Assembly (NCBI GenBank): GCA_963798015.1
Contig: CAWCSA010000003.1
Span: forward strand, 248,001-312,000
DNA: 64,000 nucleotides
Direction of reading: 5' to 3'
Source: Roseiarcus sp963798015
Lineage (GTDB): Bacteria; Pseudomonadota; Alphaproteobacteria; Rhizobiales; Beijerinckiaceae
Below the pieces are notes generated by a model. It made no database searches. It saw only the letters and a list, made by a program, of their open reading frames with translations, and was not told where the DNA came from. Shown piece by piece: positions 1 through 8,994 of the stretch. Both the position numbers and the translations under genes were made by a program. The stretch's first letter is position 1. Each line of letters starts with the position of its first letter.

Positions 1-49
1 TTCGGACACTTCGTATAACTCTCGATGTACAACCTGTTCTTCGCAAATT

Positions 50-829
50 TCATCGATCCTCTCCAATTCGAAAAAGACCCGCCGAGCTGAAGCGCCCGGT
101 CCGAGGCCTGCTATCCGTGTCAGCCGCAGGCTCAAAGATCCCTGCTCGACGGTGCATCGCATGCACGTCGGCCCATGTGGTTTTCAGATGATGCTGCATC
201 GCGGCGATAGCGCGCGAAGCATCGCGAGCTTCCAGAGCCTCCACGACCGGCATATGGGCGGCTGCCGTGAAGGCCAGGCTCTCGAGTTCAAGATCCACAC
301 AGGCGATGAGGATCTGCACCTCGGTGTCAATCGCTTCATGGGCCCGCAGAGTCTGCCGGTTGCCGGACAGCTCGCAGATTGTCCGATGCAGAGCGACATC
401 CGCTTCGCGCATGCCGGTAACATTGCTATCCGCCGACGCCTCGAACATCCGATCCTGGATGGCCCGCAGGCCGACGAGGTCGCGCCTCGTCATGCGCGGG
501 ACTGCCTGCTCTATGGCGAAGGATTCGACGCAGATCCGGAATGAGAAGACATCGTCGATGTCCTCCACCGTGAGCACACGCATGCGGTGGCCTCGACGGG
601 GCAATGAGACAAGGTAACCTCGTTGAGCGAGACCCGATATGGCTTCCCGGATTGGGTTGCGGCTGATGCCTAATTTCCGAGCCAGTTCCGCTTCGTTAAT
701 GCGACCGCCCGGCTTGAGACGGCCGGACGTCATCTCCTTCAGGAGGAAGTTGCGGACATGCTCAGACAGACTGAGCGTGTCAAAAAATGAAATAGCTCCC
801 TCCCCTGCTGAAAGCTTGGGCAGACCCAA
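50..829 (-). CDS. GntR-family transcriptional regulator, FCD (FadR/VanR-like) type
   Basis: Predicted DNA-binding repressor of a catabolic pathway. The N-terminal winged helix-turn-helix is clear (LSEHVRNFLLKEM, then ELARKLGISRNPIREAISGL), followed by the wing (GYLVSLPRRGHRMRVL) and an all-helical FCD ligand domain of about 150 residues containing R..E..A and ADVALHRTI, the usual metal/ligand-binding region. The open frame continues upstream to 1090, but the protein family starts near the helix LSEHV. A TTG at 829 preceded by GAAAGAG is the most economical start (259 residues); this choice is uncertain. Its neighbour is an amidase remnant on the same strand, so it may once have controlled that gene. 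The effector is unknown. Confidence 0.8.
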   Translation of the reverse strand: MGLPKLSAGEGAISFFDTLSLSEHVRNFLLKEMTSGRLKPGGRINEAELARKLGISRNPIREAISGLAQRGYLVSLPRRGHRMRVLTVEDIDDVFSFRICVESFAIEQAVPRMTRRDLVGLRAIQDRMFEASADSNVTGMREADVALHRTICELSGNRQTLRAHEAIDTEVQILIACVDLELESLAFTAAAHMPVVEALEARDASRAIAAMQHHLKTTWADVHAMHRRAGIFEPAADTDSRPRTGRFSSAGLFRIGEDR

Positions 830-1230
830 GCTAACTCTTTCGGTTATGACTGCGGACTGTGGACAGAAAATATTACGAGTCAAGCGTTCGGGGATCGAAA
901 CGCGGCAGCCGCCGCTCCAATCGCGCGTCTCGGCAAAATGAGCCGCCCCGGTCAACGGGCGGGAAGCGTAAACGCTACCGCAATGCATAAATCTTCCACT
1001 GGCAGCCACTTGAGGTTCAGAGCCGCAAAGTTCGTGCCATTGAGATTCGCTGTGGCTTAGGAGTTGTCCGCCGACGCGGCACAGCGTCATGGCACCAGTG
1101 CCGCAAAGAAGGATTGGAGCCTATGAGCCAGAAATCCAGACGACGCGATGCCAGCCAGTCGACCCTCAAACCCTACATCGGCGCTGAGAGGAATGAGGCA
1201 AAGCCTACGGTGTAGGAGGCGTGGGCGCGA

Positions 1231-2573
1231 TTAAGGCCGTCGGAGTAAAGGGGCGGCGGCCCGTGGTTCTCGCCGACGTGCGCCTGGGAGAAGCGCATTG
1301 CCTATAAACTGCGCCCGTACACCTCTGGAGGCTTTGGGCTCTGGGCTCGTTGCTTTCACATGATTGTAGCCCGGCGGATGCGCTGTCTCCAGCGCGGCAG
1401 CAAGACGAATGACGTCAGATTCGCCGCGTGGCCTGCAGGCGATCTGGAGTCCGACCGGCATTCCGTCGGAAGCCAAACCTGCGCAAAGGGTTCCCGCTGG
1501 GAAAACCCAAAAGGTTGAGTGGGTATGTGTAATATAATAGACTCAGGAAACCAAGGTTCGATGCGTCAGGCGAGCCGGCTTGTTCAGACCGCAGTCGAGT
1601 GAGGACACAGGCAGGACGGGGGAAAGAACCGCGTCATACTCGTCAAACTTTTTGAGAGCGTCGCGATAGAAGGCATGCCGCGCAAACACGCCGTCGTAGT
1701 AGTCGCGCATGGTTCGTGAAAGAGCCGCAAAGGATATCGCTGACGGCGGGATCTAAAGATTTCACGCTTGTTCTTCAAGACTTCCCGGAGCCGTGTACCG
1801 ACACCGGCGTAGAATTCAGCGGTCCAGAGAGGCGCCGGATCGTCTTCGAAAAAGCTATCGACTTTTTCAACGATACATCCCATGTCCTCCAGCATGAAGA
1901 GCCGATTTCTCACAAATGGCGACGACCTCTTCGTTGGGCTTCCCATAGCCCAGCGTCGGGCTCCATGCGAGACGCGTCCCGGCAACAGACGACTGGCAGG
2001 CCACCAGGACATTGGGAACTGGTTCGGAGACACTTGACGGATCGCGAGCGTCGTATCCGGCGATCGCTGTAAACAGCAGCGCCGCATCTTGAACATTACG
2101 TGCCATCAGACCGACATACGCTAACGTCGGGGTCGCGGATGTCGGCCAGACCGGAACACGACCAAATTGACCCTTGAGTCCGACGAGGCCTGTTAGGGAA
2201 GAGGGGATGCGGATCGAGCCGCCTCCATCGGCCCCCAATCCGAATGGCGTCACCCCCGCAGCAATGGATGCGGCCGCTCCGGCGCTGGAGCCCCCCGACG
2301 TCTTAGCGACGTTCCAAGGATTGCTCTCTCAACCGAAGGTGCGTCCTCTGGCGCAACGTTGCCTACGTTCGCACGGGAGCCTAAGGCATACGGAAGACCC
2401 CCGACCGGGATAAGGTCTTTCACCGATACCGGAAGCCCATGCAGAAGGCCCGGTGGCATTCCCTGCATTACCGCGGTTTCGGCGCGTCTCGCGGCGGCGC
2501 GAGCTCCGTCGGGGTCGATCACGAAGAAGCAGTTCAAGTCGGCCTGAGAGCAGGAGTTCAACTCACTCGACAA
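1231..2573 (-). pseudogene. Amidase-signature-family hydrolase, decayed
   Basis: The parts of a typical amidase lie in order on the minus strand but in different frames. The early part (LNCFFVIDPDGARAAARRAE, then the lysine motif GLPVSVKDLI) lies at 2540-2330. Next comes NPWNVAKTSGGSSAGAAAS with the catalytic serine region and GADGGGSIRIPSS (about 2326-2190), then the middle domain (2190-1600), and finally the C-terminal SDGMPVGLQIACRP at about 1480-1430. About 35 residues between the VKDLI region and NPWNV are missing, with a frame change near 2330; further frame changes lie near 1950 and 1550. The first 50 or so residues are absent because recombinase sequence begins at about 2545. Not expected to make an active enzyme. 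Confidence 0.85.
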
Positions 2574-3874
2574 TCAGCGGGAGGCCTCAGAGGCCTACAT
2601 CCGGAGCCAGGCCCACAAGGGCTGGAAGCTGATCCGGGATCGTTATGACGATGGCGGTTTTTCTGGCGGTTCCATCGACAGGCCCGCTTTGGCAAAGCTG
2701 TTGGAGGACGTTCGCGCGCGAAGCCGGATTCGTTCGCGACCTCTTCCAGCGTTACCTTGCGCTCGGCAGCGTGGTGCGACTTAAAATGGTTCTCGATGCC
2801 GAGAACATTCGCTTGCCGGTTCGAGTTGTTGGAACAGGCAGAGCGACAGGCGGCGGCTTGATCAGTCGAGGTCATATCTACCACATCTTGTCGAACCCAA
2901 TCTACGCCGGGCAGCTTAGCCACAAGGGTCAGATCCACGACGGCCTACATACCAAGATCGTCGATCTGGAGACCTGGGACCGCGTCCAAAATCAACTTGC
3001 AGCGCAAACGCAAACGAGGGCAGACCCCCGTCGCAATATTGAGTCCTTTCTCGCAGACAACTTTACGACGATCGCGGCAATCGGATGGGCTCAAGCCATG
3101 CCGCCAAGGGCGGCCGGCGTTGGCGCTACTATATCTCACGAGCGACCCTCACGGGTCGCAAGTCGGACGCTGGATCGGTGTCCCGTGTCCCGGCAGCGCA
3201 AATCGAAAAACAGGTCTTGGATGCGATCAAGAGCATCCTCGCGTGGGGATGCTCGATCGATGGACGGGGTGCGCTGTCTCAAGCGAATGGCTTCGGGAGA
3301 ACAATCGGCTCGCAGCCGACGGCGGGTGAGCCCCAAGAGCTTTCCCTTCACGACAAGGTGGTCGACGCGATCGAACGAGTCACAATCAGCACGGAGAAAG
3401 TCGAGGTACGGCTCAGTGACGCCGCTGCCGCGGACGGTCGCGATCGAACATTGACCATTCCGTGGATAGCGCCCTCTCCTTACCAACGCCGCGAGATCGT
3501 CCAAGGCAAAGGTGAGCCGCGCTCTGCTATTCGCCCAATGCGCGTTCGCGCGCGCGGTCTTCGCCGAATCTTTACGCAACGCGCATCGCTGGCTCGACGA
3601 GCTGATCAAGGATCCCGATCAAACCCACGCGGGTATCGCCGCTCGCGAGCAGAAGAGCGGACGCTCAATCCGCATGACATTGTCGCTCGCCTTTGCCGCC
3701 CCGCCCATCGTCACCGCGGCAATGGAAGGCCGCCTGCCGCGGGGATTCGGATCCAAGCGCTTGATTGGTGTGGTCACACCAATGGGATGCTCTTGGGCTC
3801 AAGGCTCCGGCTTAGGCCGAATAGAGAGTTCGAGCGGTTCACGAAACCGCACCTTACCGAATCGCGTTTCTTAA
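2551..3874 (+). pseudogene. Large serine recombinase (resolvase/recombinase domain), decayed
   Basis: Remnant of a site-specific DNA recombinase. At 2548-2700 the plus strand reads EQEFNSLDNQREASEAYIRS and then DDGGFSGGS, the resolvase-domain region just after the missing catalytic serine. A large internal deletion follows. The recombinase domain then appears in another frame (LISRGHIYHILSNPIYAG, about 2860-2920), then the zinc-ribbon part (GGRRWRYYISRATLTGRKS at about 3108) in a third frame. The C-terminal helices (RSIRMTLSLAFAAPPIV, EGRLPRGFG, about 3663-3750) follow in yet another frame. Start, catalytic Ser and much of the DNA-binding core are lost. It starts exactly where the amidase remnant stops and lies 0.2 kb from tRNA-Val, so it probably marks an old mobile element. 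Confidence 0.85.
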
Positions 3875-4085
3875 TGCTCCGGATGAGTTCCGCTGCCCTC
3901 AGACGATGGAATCAGTCAGTCTGGGAAACGGAACTTTGCCGGTAGAGACTGGCCCGCGCTTCCGGGCCCAAAACGGGTGCAAAACACAAAGTTTCGAGCG
4001 CAGAGCGCACTCTAGTCTACTCAAGCCGTTGAACTCACGGTCGTTTCCTCAAATCCGGAAACCACCGCTGTTTGTCAGGACTGGA

Positions 4086-4160
4086 TGGTGGGCGATGCAG
4101 GGATCGAACCTGCGACCCCTCCCGTGTGAAGGGAGTGCTCTACCGCTGAGCTAATCGCCC
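4086..4160 (-). tRNA. tRNA-Val(CAC)
   Basis: Reading the minus strand gives an acceptor stem GGGCGAT/ATCGCCC, a D arm with AGCTCAGCGGTAGAGC, an anticodon stem CTCCC/GGGAG enclosing the loop TTCACAC (anticodon CAC, valine codon GUG), a T arm with GGTTCGATCCC and an encoded 3' CCA (TGG at 4086-4088 on the plus strand). All four arms pair, so the gene looks functional. Its 5' tip (13 bases, 4148-4160) is repeated at 6349-6361 as the edge of the long duplication. The gene separates the decayed recombinase island from the hisE-coaA region and may have served as a recombination or integration site. Confidence 0.95.
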
Positions 4161-4913
4161 GCCTCAAGATCGGGATGCTTTATGGCCCCGGCGAGAGCCA
4201 AGTCAAGAAGGGCTGCGGGCGGCGAACGGCTGCGGACCTCCTGTTGCAGTGGCCGGCGCGGCAGGAGATAAAGGCGCGATGGGCGAGAAAAACAGGGCAG
4301 GCGCGATGTTCACGCTCGATGAGCTCGCGCAGACGATCGAAGAGCGCGCCGGAGCGAGCGCCGAGACCTCCTACACCCGCAGTCTGCTTGACAAGGGCGC
4401 AGCCCATTGCGCCCGCAAATTCGGCGAAGAAGCGATTGAATTCGCGATCGCTGCCGCGGCGTTGGACGAGAGCGCCCTTCGCGCCGAGGCGGCCGATGTT
4501 CTCTGCCACCTGCTCGTCGTGCTCCGCGTGCGGGGGTTGCGCTATCGTCGGTGATGGACGAACTGGGCAAAAGGGCGAAACAAAGCGGGCACCAGGAAAA
4601 AGCGTCCCGAACGAAGTGAGAGCGCGGTCTCGTCAGCGCGTAGGCCAACTGGCTCGGGTGAGAGAGTTCCGATGAATCGCGTTGGCCTCCAGTCGCTTGA
4701 ATCCGCGTTTCGACGCTTCAACCGCGACGAATGGGCGCAATTGCGCGCGGACACGCAGCTGACGCTCACCATCGATGATCTGCGCAAGCTGCAGTCGACG
4801 CACGATCCGATCGCGCTCGACGAAGTCGTCGCCATCTATTTGCCGCTGTCGCGATTGCTCGCGCTTTACGTTGCGGCGACGCAAGGGTTGTTCAAGGCGA
4901 CACAGCGTTTTCT
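4148..4913 (+). repeat. Long direct repeat, copy A (tRNA tip + hisE + coaA 5' part)
   Basis: Nearly identical to 6349-7062. The offset is 2201 bases from the left edge through the start of hisE. Copy A then lacks one base near 4533 and carries about 53 extra bases between its hisE and coaA parts, so the offset becomes 2149 at the coaA start codons (4672 and 6821). The left edge falls inside the tRNA-Val gene; the right edge is in coaA codon 81, where copy A passes into unrelated sequence. Copy A carries the damaged genes. Confidence 0.93.
4279..4619 (+). pseudogene. hisE: Phosphoribosyl-ATP pyrophosphatase duplicate, frameshifted
   Basis: Second copy of the hisE gene found intact at 6480. 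It starts with the same MGEKNRAGA and keeps SLLDKGAAHCARKFGEEAIE, the helical metal-binding region of the MazG-like fold. In the stretch reading LRVRG near 4533, one base is missing relative to the intact copy, so the frame ends early at 4554 instead of continuing through MDELGKRAKQSGHQEK to the original stop at 4619. The lost tail is about 20 residues, beyond the catalytic helices, so partial function cannot be excluded. Confidence 0.85.
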
Positions 4914-4917
4914 TTAA
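4672..4917 (+). pseudogene. coaA: Pantothenate kinase, N-terminal fragment from duplication
   Basis: The first 80 residues match the intact CoaA at 6821 almost exactly (two substitutions seen: SAF for SPF, PIAL for PISL). The copy stops at 4917, just after the duplication boundary (4913), before the P-loop GSVAAGKST, so it lacks the ATP-binding site and cannot be a kinase. It is separated from the hisE copy by about 53 extra bases absent from the intact pair, where the two genes overlap. It is followed directly by the sulfotransferase-like gene. Confidence 0.9.
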
Positions 4918-4948
4918 GTCCGGCCGCACAACTGAGACGGAGACCCTG

Positions 4949-6196
4949 TTGGCCAAGTTCCGACTTCACCGCAAGATGCCGTGGGTTCGCGGTATCTATG
5001 CTCGACTTGCCGAAGCGAGACGGGAGCGTGACGAGTGTACCGCCCAACTAGGCCAAATGTCGGCTCGCCTTGAACTAGCGGCCCGTGAACGCGACAGGCT
5101 CGCCGACGAAATGCGCAGCCTTGCATCAGGGCGCCCTGCACCCCCCGATAACGCTTGGCTTCCCGCCACGCCCACGGTTACGCTGAATGCCGAGCTTGCT
5201 GCCAAGATCGAGCAACTGGAGCGCCTCTATTTCGAGTGCACAGCGCAGCTCGACGAGCTGCGTAAACAATCGGCCATGGATCGGCCCCTGGCGTTCATGC
5301 ACATCCCCAAGACGTCGGGCAAGGCGCTGGCGGCTGGGCTGCGCGAAATCCTGCCGCGCACCGCGTGCGTTGTCGGCATCGACCGTTGGGCCTTGGGGCC
5401 AATCCGTTCATCTGAGACCCTTCCTCCGAAATACATTCAAATGATCTCTGAGGGTCTCCCTTCTGCAAACGGCAGCGACTTTGTTACCGGCCACATAACG
5501 TATTCCACACTTATCCAAAGTCGGCCTGCAGCTCGCCTAATGACGGTTCTGCGGGAACCACGCTCGCGCATTCTCTCGCACTGGATGTTCTGGCGGTCGC
5601 ACTCGGACGAAACCCTCGCAAATTATGGTGCGTGGGAGCGTATCGTGCGCCTGGCCCGAAGGCCCCTTATCGAATTTCTTAATTACCCCGAAGCCGCCTA
5701 CGTGACCGACAATGTCGCGGCCCGCATGCTGTTGTGGCCTCATCCCCTCATCCCCGATGATGGCTTCATCGACAGCGCGTCGGACGAGCACCTCGCAAGT
5801 GAAGCGGTGGCGCGGCTGAAGGCGTTCGATTTCGCCGACATCGTCGAGAACCCGCGGCTCGAGGACAATATGCGTGCCTTTCTCGTTCGTCCCTTCGTGC
5901 ACCGGCGCGTGAACGAAACCCCCACCCTGCCATCAGAGCTTCGGGTTCCCGTGGAGGAGGAACTCACCAGCGATGCACTGCTCCGGCTTGAGCATCTGTC
6001 GCGCCTCGACCGCGAGCTCTGGCGGGCCGTGGCTGCAGGGCGCATCGCCGGAGCGGACCCGAGAGCTCTGAGCGACGACACGTTCCGCCGAACAGTCATA
6101 CGGCACGCGGCATTGAGTTCGACCTGGATCGACCGGTTGATGACCCACTGTGATCGACCGCATCTGGGTCGCGCTCGGCGCCTTCAACCATCGTAA
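4949..6196 (+). CDS. Sulfotransferase-family protein with coiled-coil N-terminus
   Basis: Predicted transfer of sulfate from PAPS to a carbohydrate or other acceptor. The PAPS 5'-phosphosulfate loop is visible as FMHIPKTSGKAL (about residues 116-127) and the 3'-phosphate motif as LREPRSRILSHW (about residue 200). The first 100 residues are charged heptad-like helices (ARRERDECTAQLGQM, LAAKIEQLERLYFE) that should form a coiled coil. The frame is open upstream into coaA sequence, so the true start is after the duplication edge; TTG 4949 with GGAG upstream is chosen, and ATG 4976 is an alternative. It is the only gene inside the direct duplication and has no glycosyltransferase neighbours here, which suggests acquisition. 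The acceptor is unknown. Confidence 0.7.
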   Translation: MAKFRLHRKMPWVRGIYARLAEARRERDECTAQLGQMSARLELAARERDRLADEMRSLASGRPAPPDNAWLPATPTVTLNAELAAKIEQLERLYFECTAQLDELRKQSAMDRPLAFMHIPKTSGKALAAGLREILPRTACVVGIDRWALGPIRSSETLPPKYIQMISEGLPSANGSDFVTGHITYSTLIQSRPAARLMTVLREPRSRILSHWMFWRSHSDETLANYGAWERIVRLARRPLIEFLNYPEAAYVTDNVAARMLLWPHPLIPDDGFIDSASDEHLASEAVARLKAFDFADIVENPRLEDNMRAFLVRPFVHRRVNETPTLPSELRVPVEEELTSDALLRLEHLSRLDRELWRAVAAGRIAGADPRALSDDTFRRTVIRHAALSSTWIDRLMTHCDRPHLGRARRLQPS

Positions 6197-6348
6197 GCGA
6201 GATGCACACCAGCAGGACGATGAACAAGAACGCTCCCGATCGGTTGAGCGCAAGCACTGCCGGAAGGCCGACATGCTTAACCTCGCCTTTTTGTGGGTGC
6301 ACGGTGGCTACGGATCTTCCCGGCGCGAAATCGTCAGGCGCTGGGCGC

Positions 6349-7062
6349 GAGCTAATCGCCCGCCTCAAGATCGGCATGCTTTATGGCCCCGGCGAGAGCC
6401 AAGTCAAGAAGGGCAGCGGGCGGCGAACGGCTGCGGACCTCTTGTTGCAGCGGCCGGCGCGGCAGGAGATAAAGGCGCGATGGGCGAGAAAAACAGGGCA
6501 GGCGCGATATTCACGCTCGATGAGCTCGCGCAGACGATCGATGAGCGCGCCGGGACGAGCGCCGAGACCTCCTACACCCGCAGTCTGCTTGACAAGGGCG
6601 CAGCCCATTGCGCCCGCAAATTCGGCGAAGAAGCGATTGAATTCGCGATCGCTGCCGCGGCGTTGGACGAGAGCGCCGTTCGCGCCGAGGCGGCCGATGT
6701 TCTCTACCACCTGCTCGTCGTGCTCCGCGTGCGCGGAGTTGCGCTGTCGTCAGTGATGGACGAATTGGGCAAAAGATCGAAACAGAGCGGCCACCAGGAA
6801 AAATCGTCCCGGACAAAATGATGAATCGCGTTGGGCTCCAATCGCTCGAATCCCCATTTCGCCGCTTCAACCGCGACGAATGGGCGCAATTGCGCGCGGA
6901 CACGCAGCTGACGCTCACCATCGATGATCTGCGCAAGCTGCAGTCGACGCACGATCCGATCTCGCTCGACGAAGTCGTCGCCATCTATTTGCCGCTGTCG
7001 CGATTGCTCGCGCTTTACGTTGCGGCGACGCAAGGGTTGTTCAAGGCGACACAGCGTTTTCT
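6349..7062 (+). repeat. Long direct repeat, copy B (tRNA tip + hisE + coaA 5' part)
   Basis: Partner of 4148-4913. It starts with the 13-base tip of tRNA-Val (GAGCTAATCGCCC) without the rest of the tRNA, then the hisE upstream region, hisE and the first 80 codons of coaA. This copy is intact and coaA continues past it, so it represents the ancestral gene arrangement downstream of the junction, while copy A keeps the ancestral link to the complete tRNA. Confidence 0.93.
6480..6821 (+). CDS. hisE: Phosphoribosyl-ATP pyrophosphatase
   Basis: Second step of histidine biosynthesis: hydrolysis of phosphoribosyl-ATP to phosphoribosyl-AMP and pyrophosphate in the cytoplasm. The 113-residue protein has the all-helical MazG-like fold: LDELAQTIDERA, SLLDKGAAHCARKFGEEAIEFAIAA (metal-binding EE..E on the helix) and AEAADVLYHLLVVLRVRG (with the E..D pair). 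ATG at 6480 follows GGAG. Its TGA overlaps the coaA start (ATGA), so the two are translationally coupled. In relatives hisE usually follows hisB-hisH-hisA-hisF; none of these is upstream here, where a duplication and a decayed island lie instead. Confidence 0.92.
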   Translation: MGEKNRAGAIFTLDELAQTIDERAGTSAETSYTRSLLDKGAAHCARKFGEEAIEFAIAAAALDESAVRAEAADVLYHLLVVLRVRGVALSSVMDELGKRSKQSGHQEKSSRTK

Positions 7063-7777
7063 CGGCGCGACCGACGGCAAAGTGCCTTACATCATCGGCA
7101 TTGCCGGATCGGTCGCCGCCGGAAAATCGACGACCGCACGGGTGCTGCAAGCTCTTCTGACCCGCTGGCCGAACACGCCCCAGGTGCAGCTTGTCACCAC
7201 CGACGGTTTCTTACGTCCGAACGCCGAGTTGATCCGGCTCGGCATCATGGACCGCAAGGGTTTTCCCGAGAGCTACGACGGGACGGCGGTGCTTCGATTT
7301 CTCTCCGCAGTGAAGGCTGGACAACGCAATGTCGCCGCGCCGGTCTATTCGCATATCACCTACGATATCGTGAAAGACGAATTGATCGCCGTTGACCGGC
7401 CGGACATTCTCATCTTCGAGGGCATAAACGTCCTGCTGCCGAACAGGCTGCCCCGCGACGGCAAAGAGATTCCATTCGTCTCCGACTTTTTCGATTTCTC
7501 GATCTTCCTGGACGCCGAGACCGCCTTGCTGGAGCAATGGTACATCGAACGCTTCATAAGCTTGCGGACCACGGCGTTTCGCGATCCGCGCAGTTATTTC
7601 CGCCAATACGCCGACCTCAACGATGCGGAAGCCGAGGCGACGGCACGCTCGATCTGGCGGCGCATCAATCTCGTCAACCTGCACGAGAATATCCTGCCGA
7701 CCCGGCCGCGGGCCGACTTGCTCCTGACCAAGGGCGCGAGCCACAGAATTGAAGAAGTCGCACTGAGAAAGCTGTGA
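6818..7777 (+). CDS. coaA: Type I pantothenate kinase
   Basis: First committed step of coenzyme A synthesis: ATP-dependent phosphorylation of pantothenate. The 319 residues match the bacterial type I (CoaA) family. The N-terminal block is FRRFNRDEW, the P-loop is GIAGSVAAGKSTTAR (about residues 90-104), followed by VTTDGFLRPN, MDRKGFPESYD, YSHITYDIV, LIFEGINVLLP and the C-terminal region with NLHENILPTRPRADLLL. The start ATG overlaps the hisE stop, with a second ATG in frame directly after. Its TGA in turn overlaps the GTG of the TraB-family gene, so hisE-coaA-traB-like forms one tightly packed operon. Confidence 0.95.
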   Translation: MMNRVGLQSLESPFRRFNRDEWAQLRADTQLTLTIDDLRKLQSTHDPISLDEVVAIYLPLSRLLALYVAATQGLFKATQRFLGATDGKVPYIIGIAGSVAAGKSTTARVLQALLTRWPNTPQVQLVTTDGFLRPNAELIRLGIMDRKGFPESYDGTAVLRFLSAVKAGQRNVAAPVYSHITYDIVKDELIAVDRPDILIFEGINVLLPNRLPRDGKEIPFVSDFFDFSIFLDAETALLEQWYIERFISLRTTAFRDPRSYFRQYADLNDAEAEATARSIWRRINLVNLHENILPTRPRADLLLTKGASHRIEEVALRKL

Positions 7778-8778
7778 GCGTCCTGTATCGGTTGGCGCTA
7801 AGCGCATGCGCGTTTCTTATCGGCGCTCTCACGCTTTCCCTGGCGCACGCTGAGCCGCCTAAAGCCTGTCAGGGCTCGGATCTCAGCAAGGTTGCGGGGC
7901 TCGCGGCAGCCGAGGCGGCGCGAGCGGACGATCTCGTCAACGGCGACGGGTTGCTCTGGCGCATCGAGAAGCCGGGTCTTACGCCCTCGTATCTGTTCGG
8001 CACCATTCATTCGACCGACAAGTTTGCGCTCGAAGTGGCGCATCGCGCTGCGCAATCGATCAACGGCGCCAAGATCGTGGCGACGGAACTCGGCGGGCCT
8101 ATCGACCTCGTCGAGAAGGCCAACATCACGGCCGCGACGCTGGCCAAGGCGCTTGATCGCGACCATGACACATTCGAGGGGGCGATCGCGCCCGAGGACC
8201 GCGAGAAAATCGAGAAACTCATCACGAGTTTCGGCTATCCCGTCGAATTCGCGCACCATCTGAAGCCCTGGTTTCTGGCCATCCTGACCGCGCTGCCCAA
8301 ATGCGAAGCGCAGCGCGAAACCCTCAATCTGCCGGAGGTCGACCAGTTTCTCGCCGAGACGGCAAGAGATTCGGGGGTGAAGGTCGTTGGACTTGAAACG
8401 GCGGAGGAACAGATCGCAGCCATCGCCAACATGCGCCCTCAAGTCGCCGCGACGCTGTTGACGCTCGCGGCCCGCAACCCGGCTCTGAACGATGATTTGT
8501 ACGCAACGATGCTCAGGCTTTATCGGGAAAGCAGGCCGGCCGAGATCGTAGCGATCAGCGACGCCCTCGGGGGATTAAGCGAGGCCGAGCGCGCGGCGCA
8601 GGATGAGTTCATGCGCGCTCTGCTTCAGGGCCGAAACGCAATCATGGCCGAGCGCGCCGCGCCGCTTCTGGCCTCCGGCGGCGCGTTCATCGCTGTTGGC
8701 GCGCTGCATCTTGCGGGCAAGACCGGTCTCGTCGAAAGGTTCCGCGCGCAGGGCTATACGGTCACCAAGGTTTGGTAG
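7774..8778 (+). CDS. TraB/GumN family protein (YbaP-like), exported
   Basis: Probable periplasmic protein of the TraB/GumN family, thought to be metal-dependent hydrolases, though no substrate is established. The N-terminus (LYRLALSACAFLIGALTLSLAHA) is a signal peptide with likely cleavage after AHA. Family signatures are LFGTIHSTD (about residue 75) and the C-terminal FIAVGALHLAGKTGLVE followed by a final GYTVTKVW, where conserved histidines and Gly-x-Leu-His recur. GTG 7774 overlaps the coaA stop. It is followed by a hairpin with a T-run (8804-8863), so it probably ends the operon. Confidence 0.85.
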   Translation: MSVLYRLALSACAFLIGALTLSLAHAEPPKACQGSDLSKVAGLAAAEAARADDLVNGDGLLWRIEKPGLTPSYLFGTIHSTDKFALEVAHRAAQSINGAKIVATELGGPIDLVEKANITAATLAKALDRDHDTFEGAIAPEDREKIEKLITSFGYPVEFAHHLKPWFLAILTALPKCEAQRETLNLPEVDQFLAETARDSGVKVVGLETAEEQIAAIANMRPQVAATLLTLAARNPALNDDLYATMLRLYRESRPAEIVAISDALGGLSEAERAAQDEFMRALLQGRNAIMAERAAPLLASGGAFIAVGALHLAGKTGLVERFRAQGYTVTKVW

Positions 8779-8803
8779 GCGCGCCGCCCTAATTGCCACT
8801 TTA

Positions 8804-8863
8804 CCGGCGCGACCTCATGTTTTCAGTGGGTTACGACCCCGTTTAGTTCCGCGCCGGTTTTTT
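8804..8863 (+). terminator. Possible intrinsic terminator, long loop
   Basis: CCGGCGCG at 8804-8811 is complementary to CGCGCCGG at 8850-8857, which is followed directly by six T residues. The 38-base loop is longer than usual, so efficiency is doubtful. It sits 25 bases after the TraB/GumN stop codon, which fits an operon end. Confidence 0.4.
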
Positions 8864-8994
8864 GCGGTTGGCGTTCGAGGCAATCTAGTGTTCGACATGT
8901 AAATTATGTATTATAGGCCGCTCGAAACCCATTTCTTGGGATCGCCGCAGTCAGGACGGCGAGCGCCGGGGTTCATGTGGAAACGCCGGCCGCT

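Noticed and set aside
3906..4154. Plus-strand reading frame ending in GSNLRPLPCEGSALPLS
   Set aside because: This is the antisense translation of the tRNA-Val gene plus flanking sequence, a common false protein.
6096..6377. Minus-strand frame with a hydrophobic stretch (AFLFIVLLVCISL) near the duplication junction
   Set aside because: It overlaps the end of the sulfotransferase-like gene, has no good ribosome-binding site and no recognised family; probably chance.
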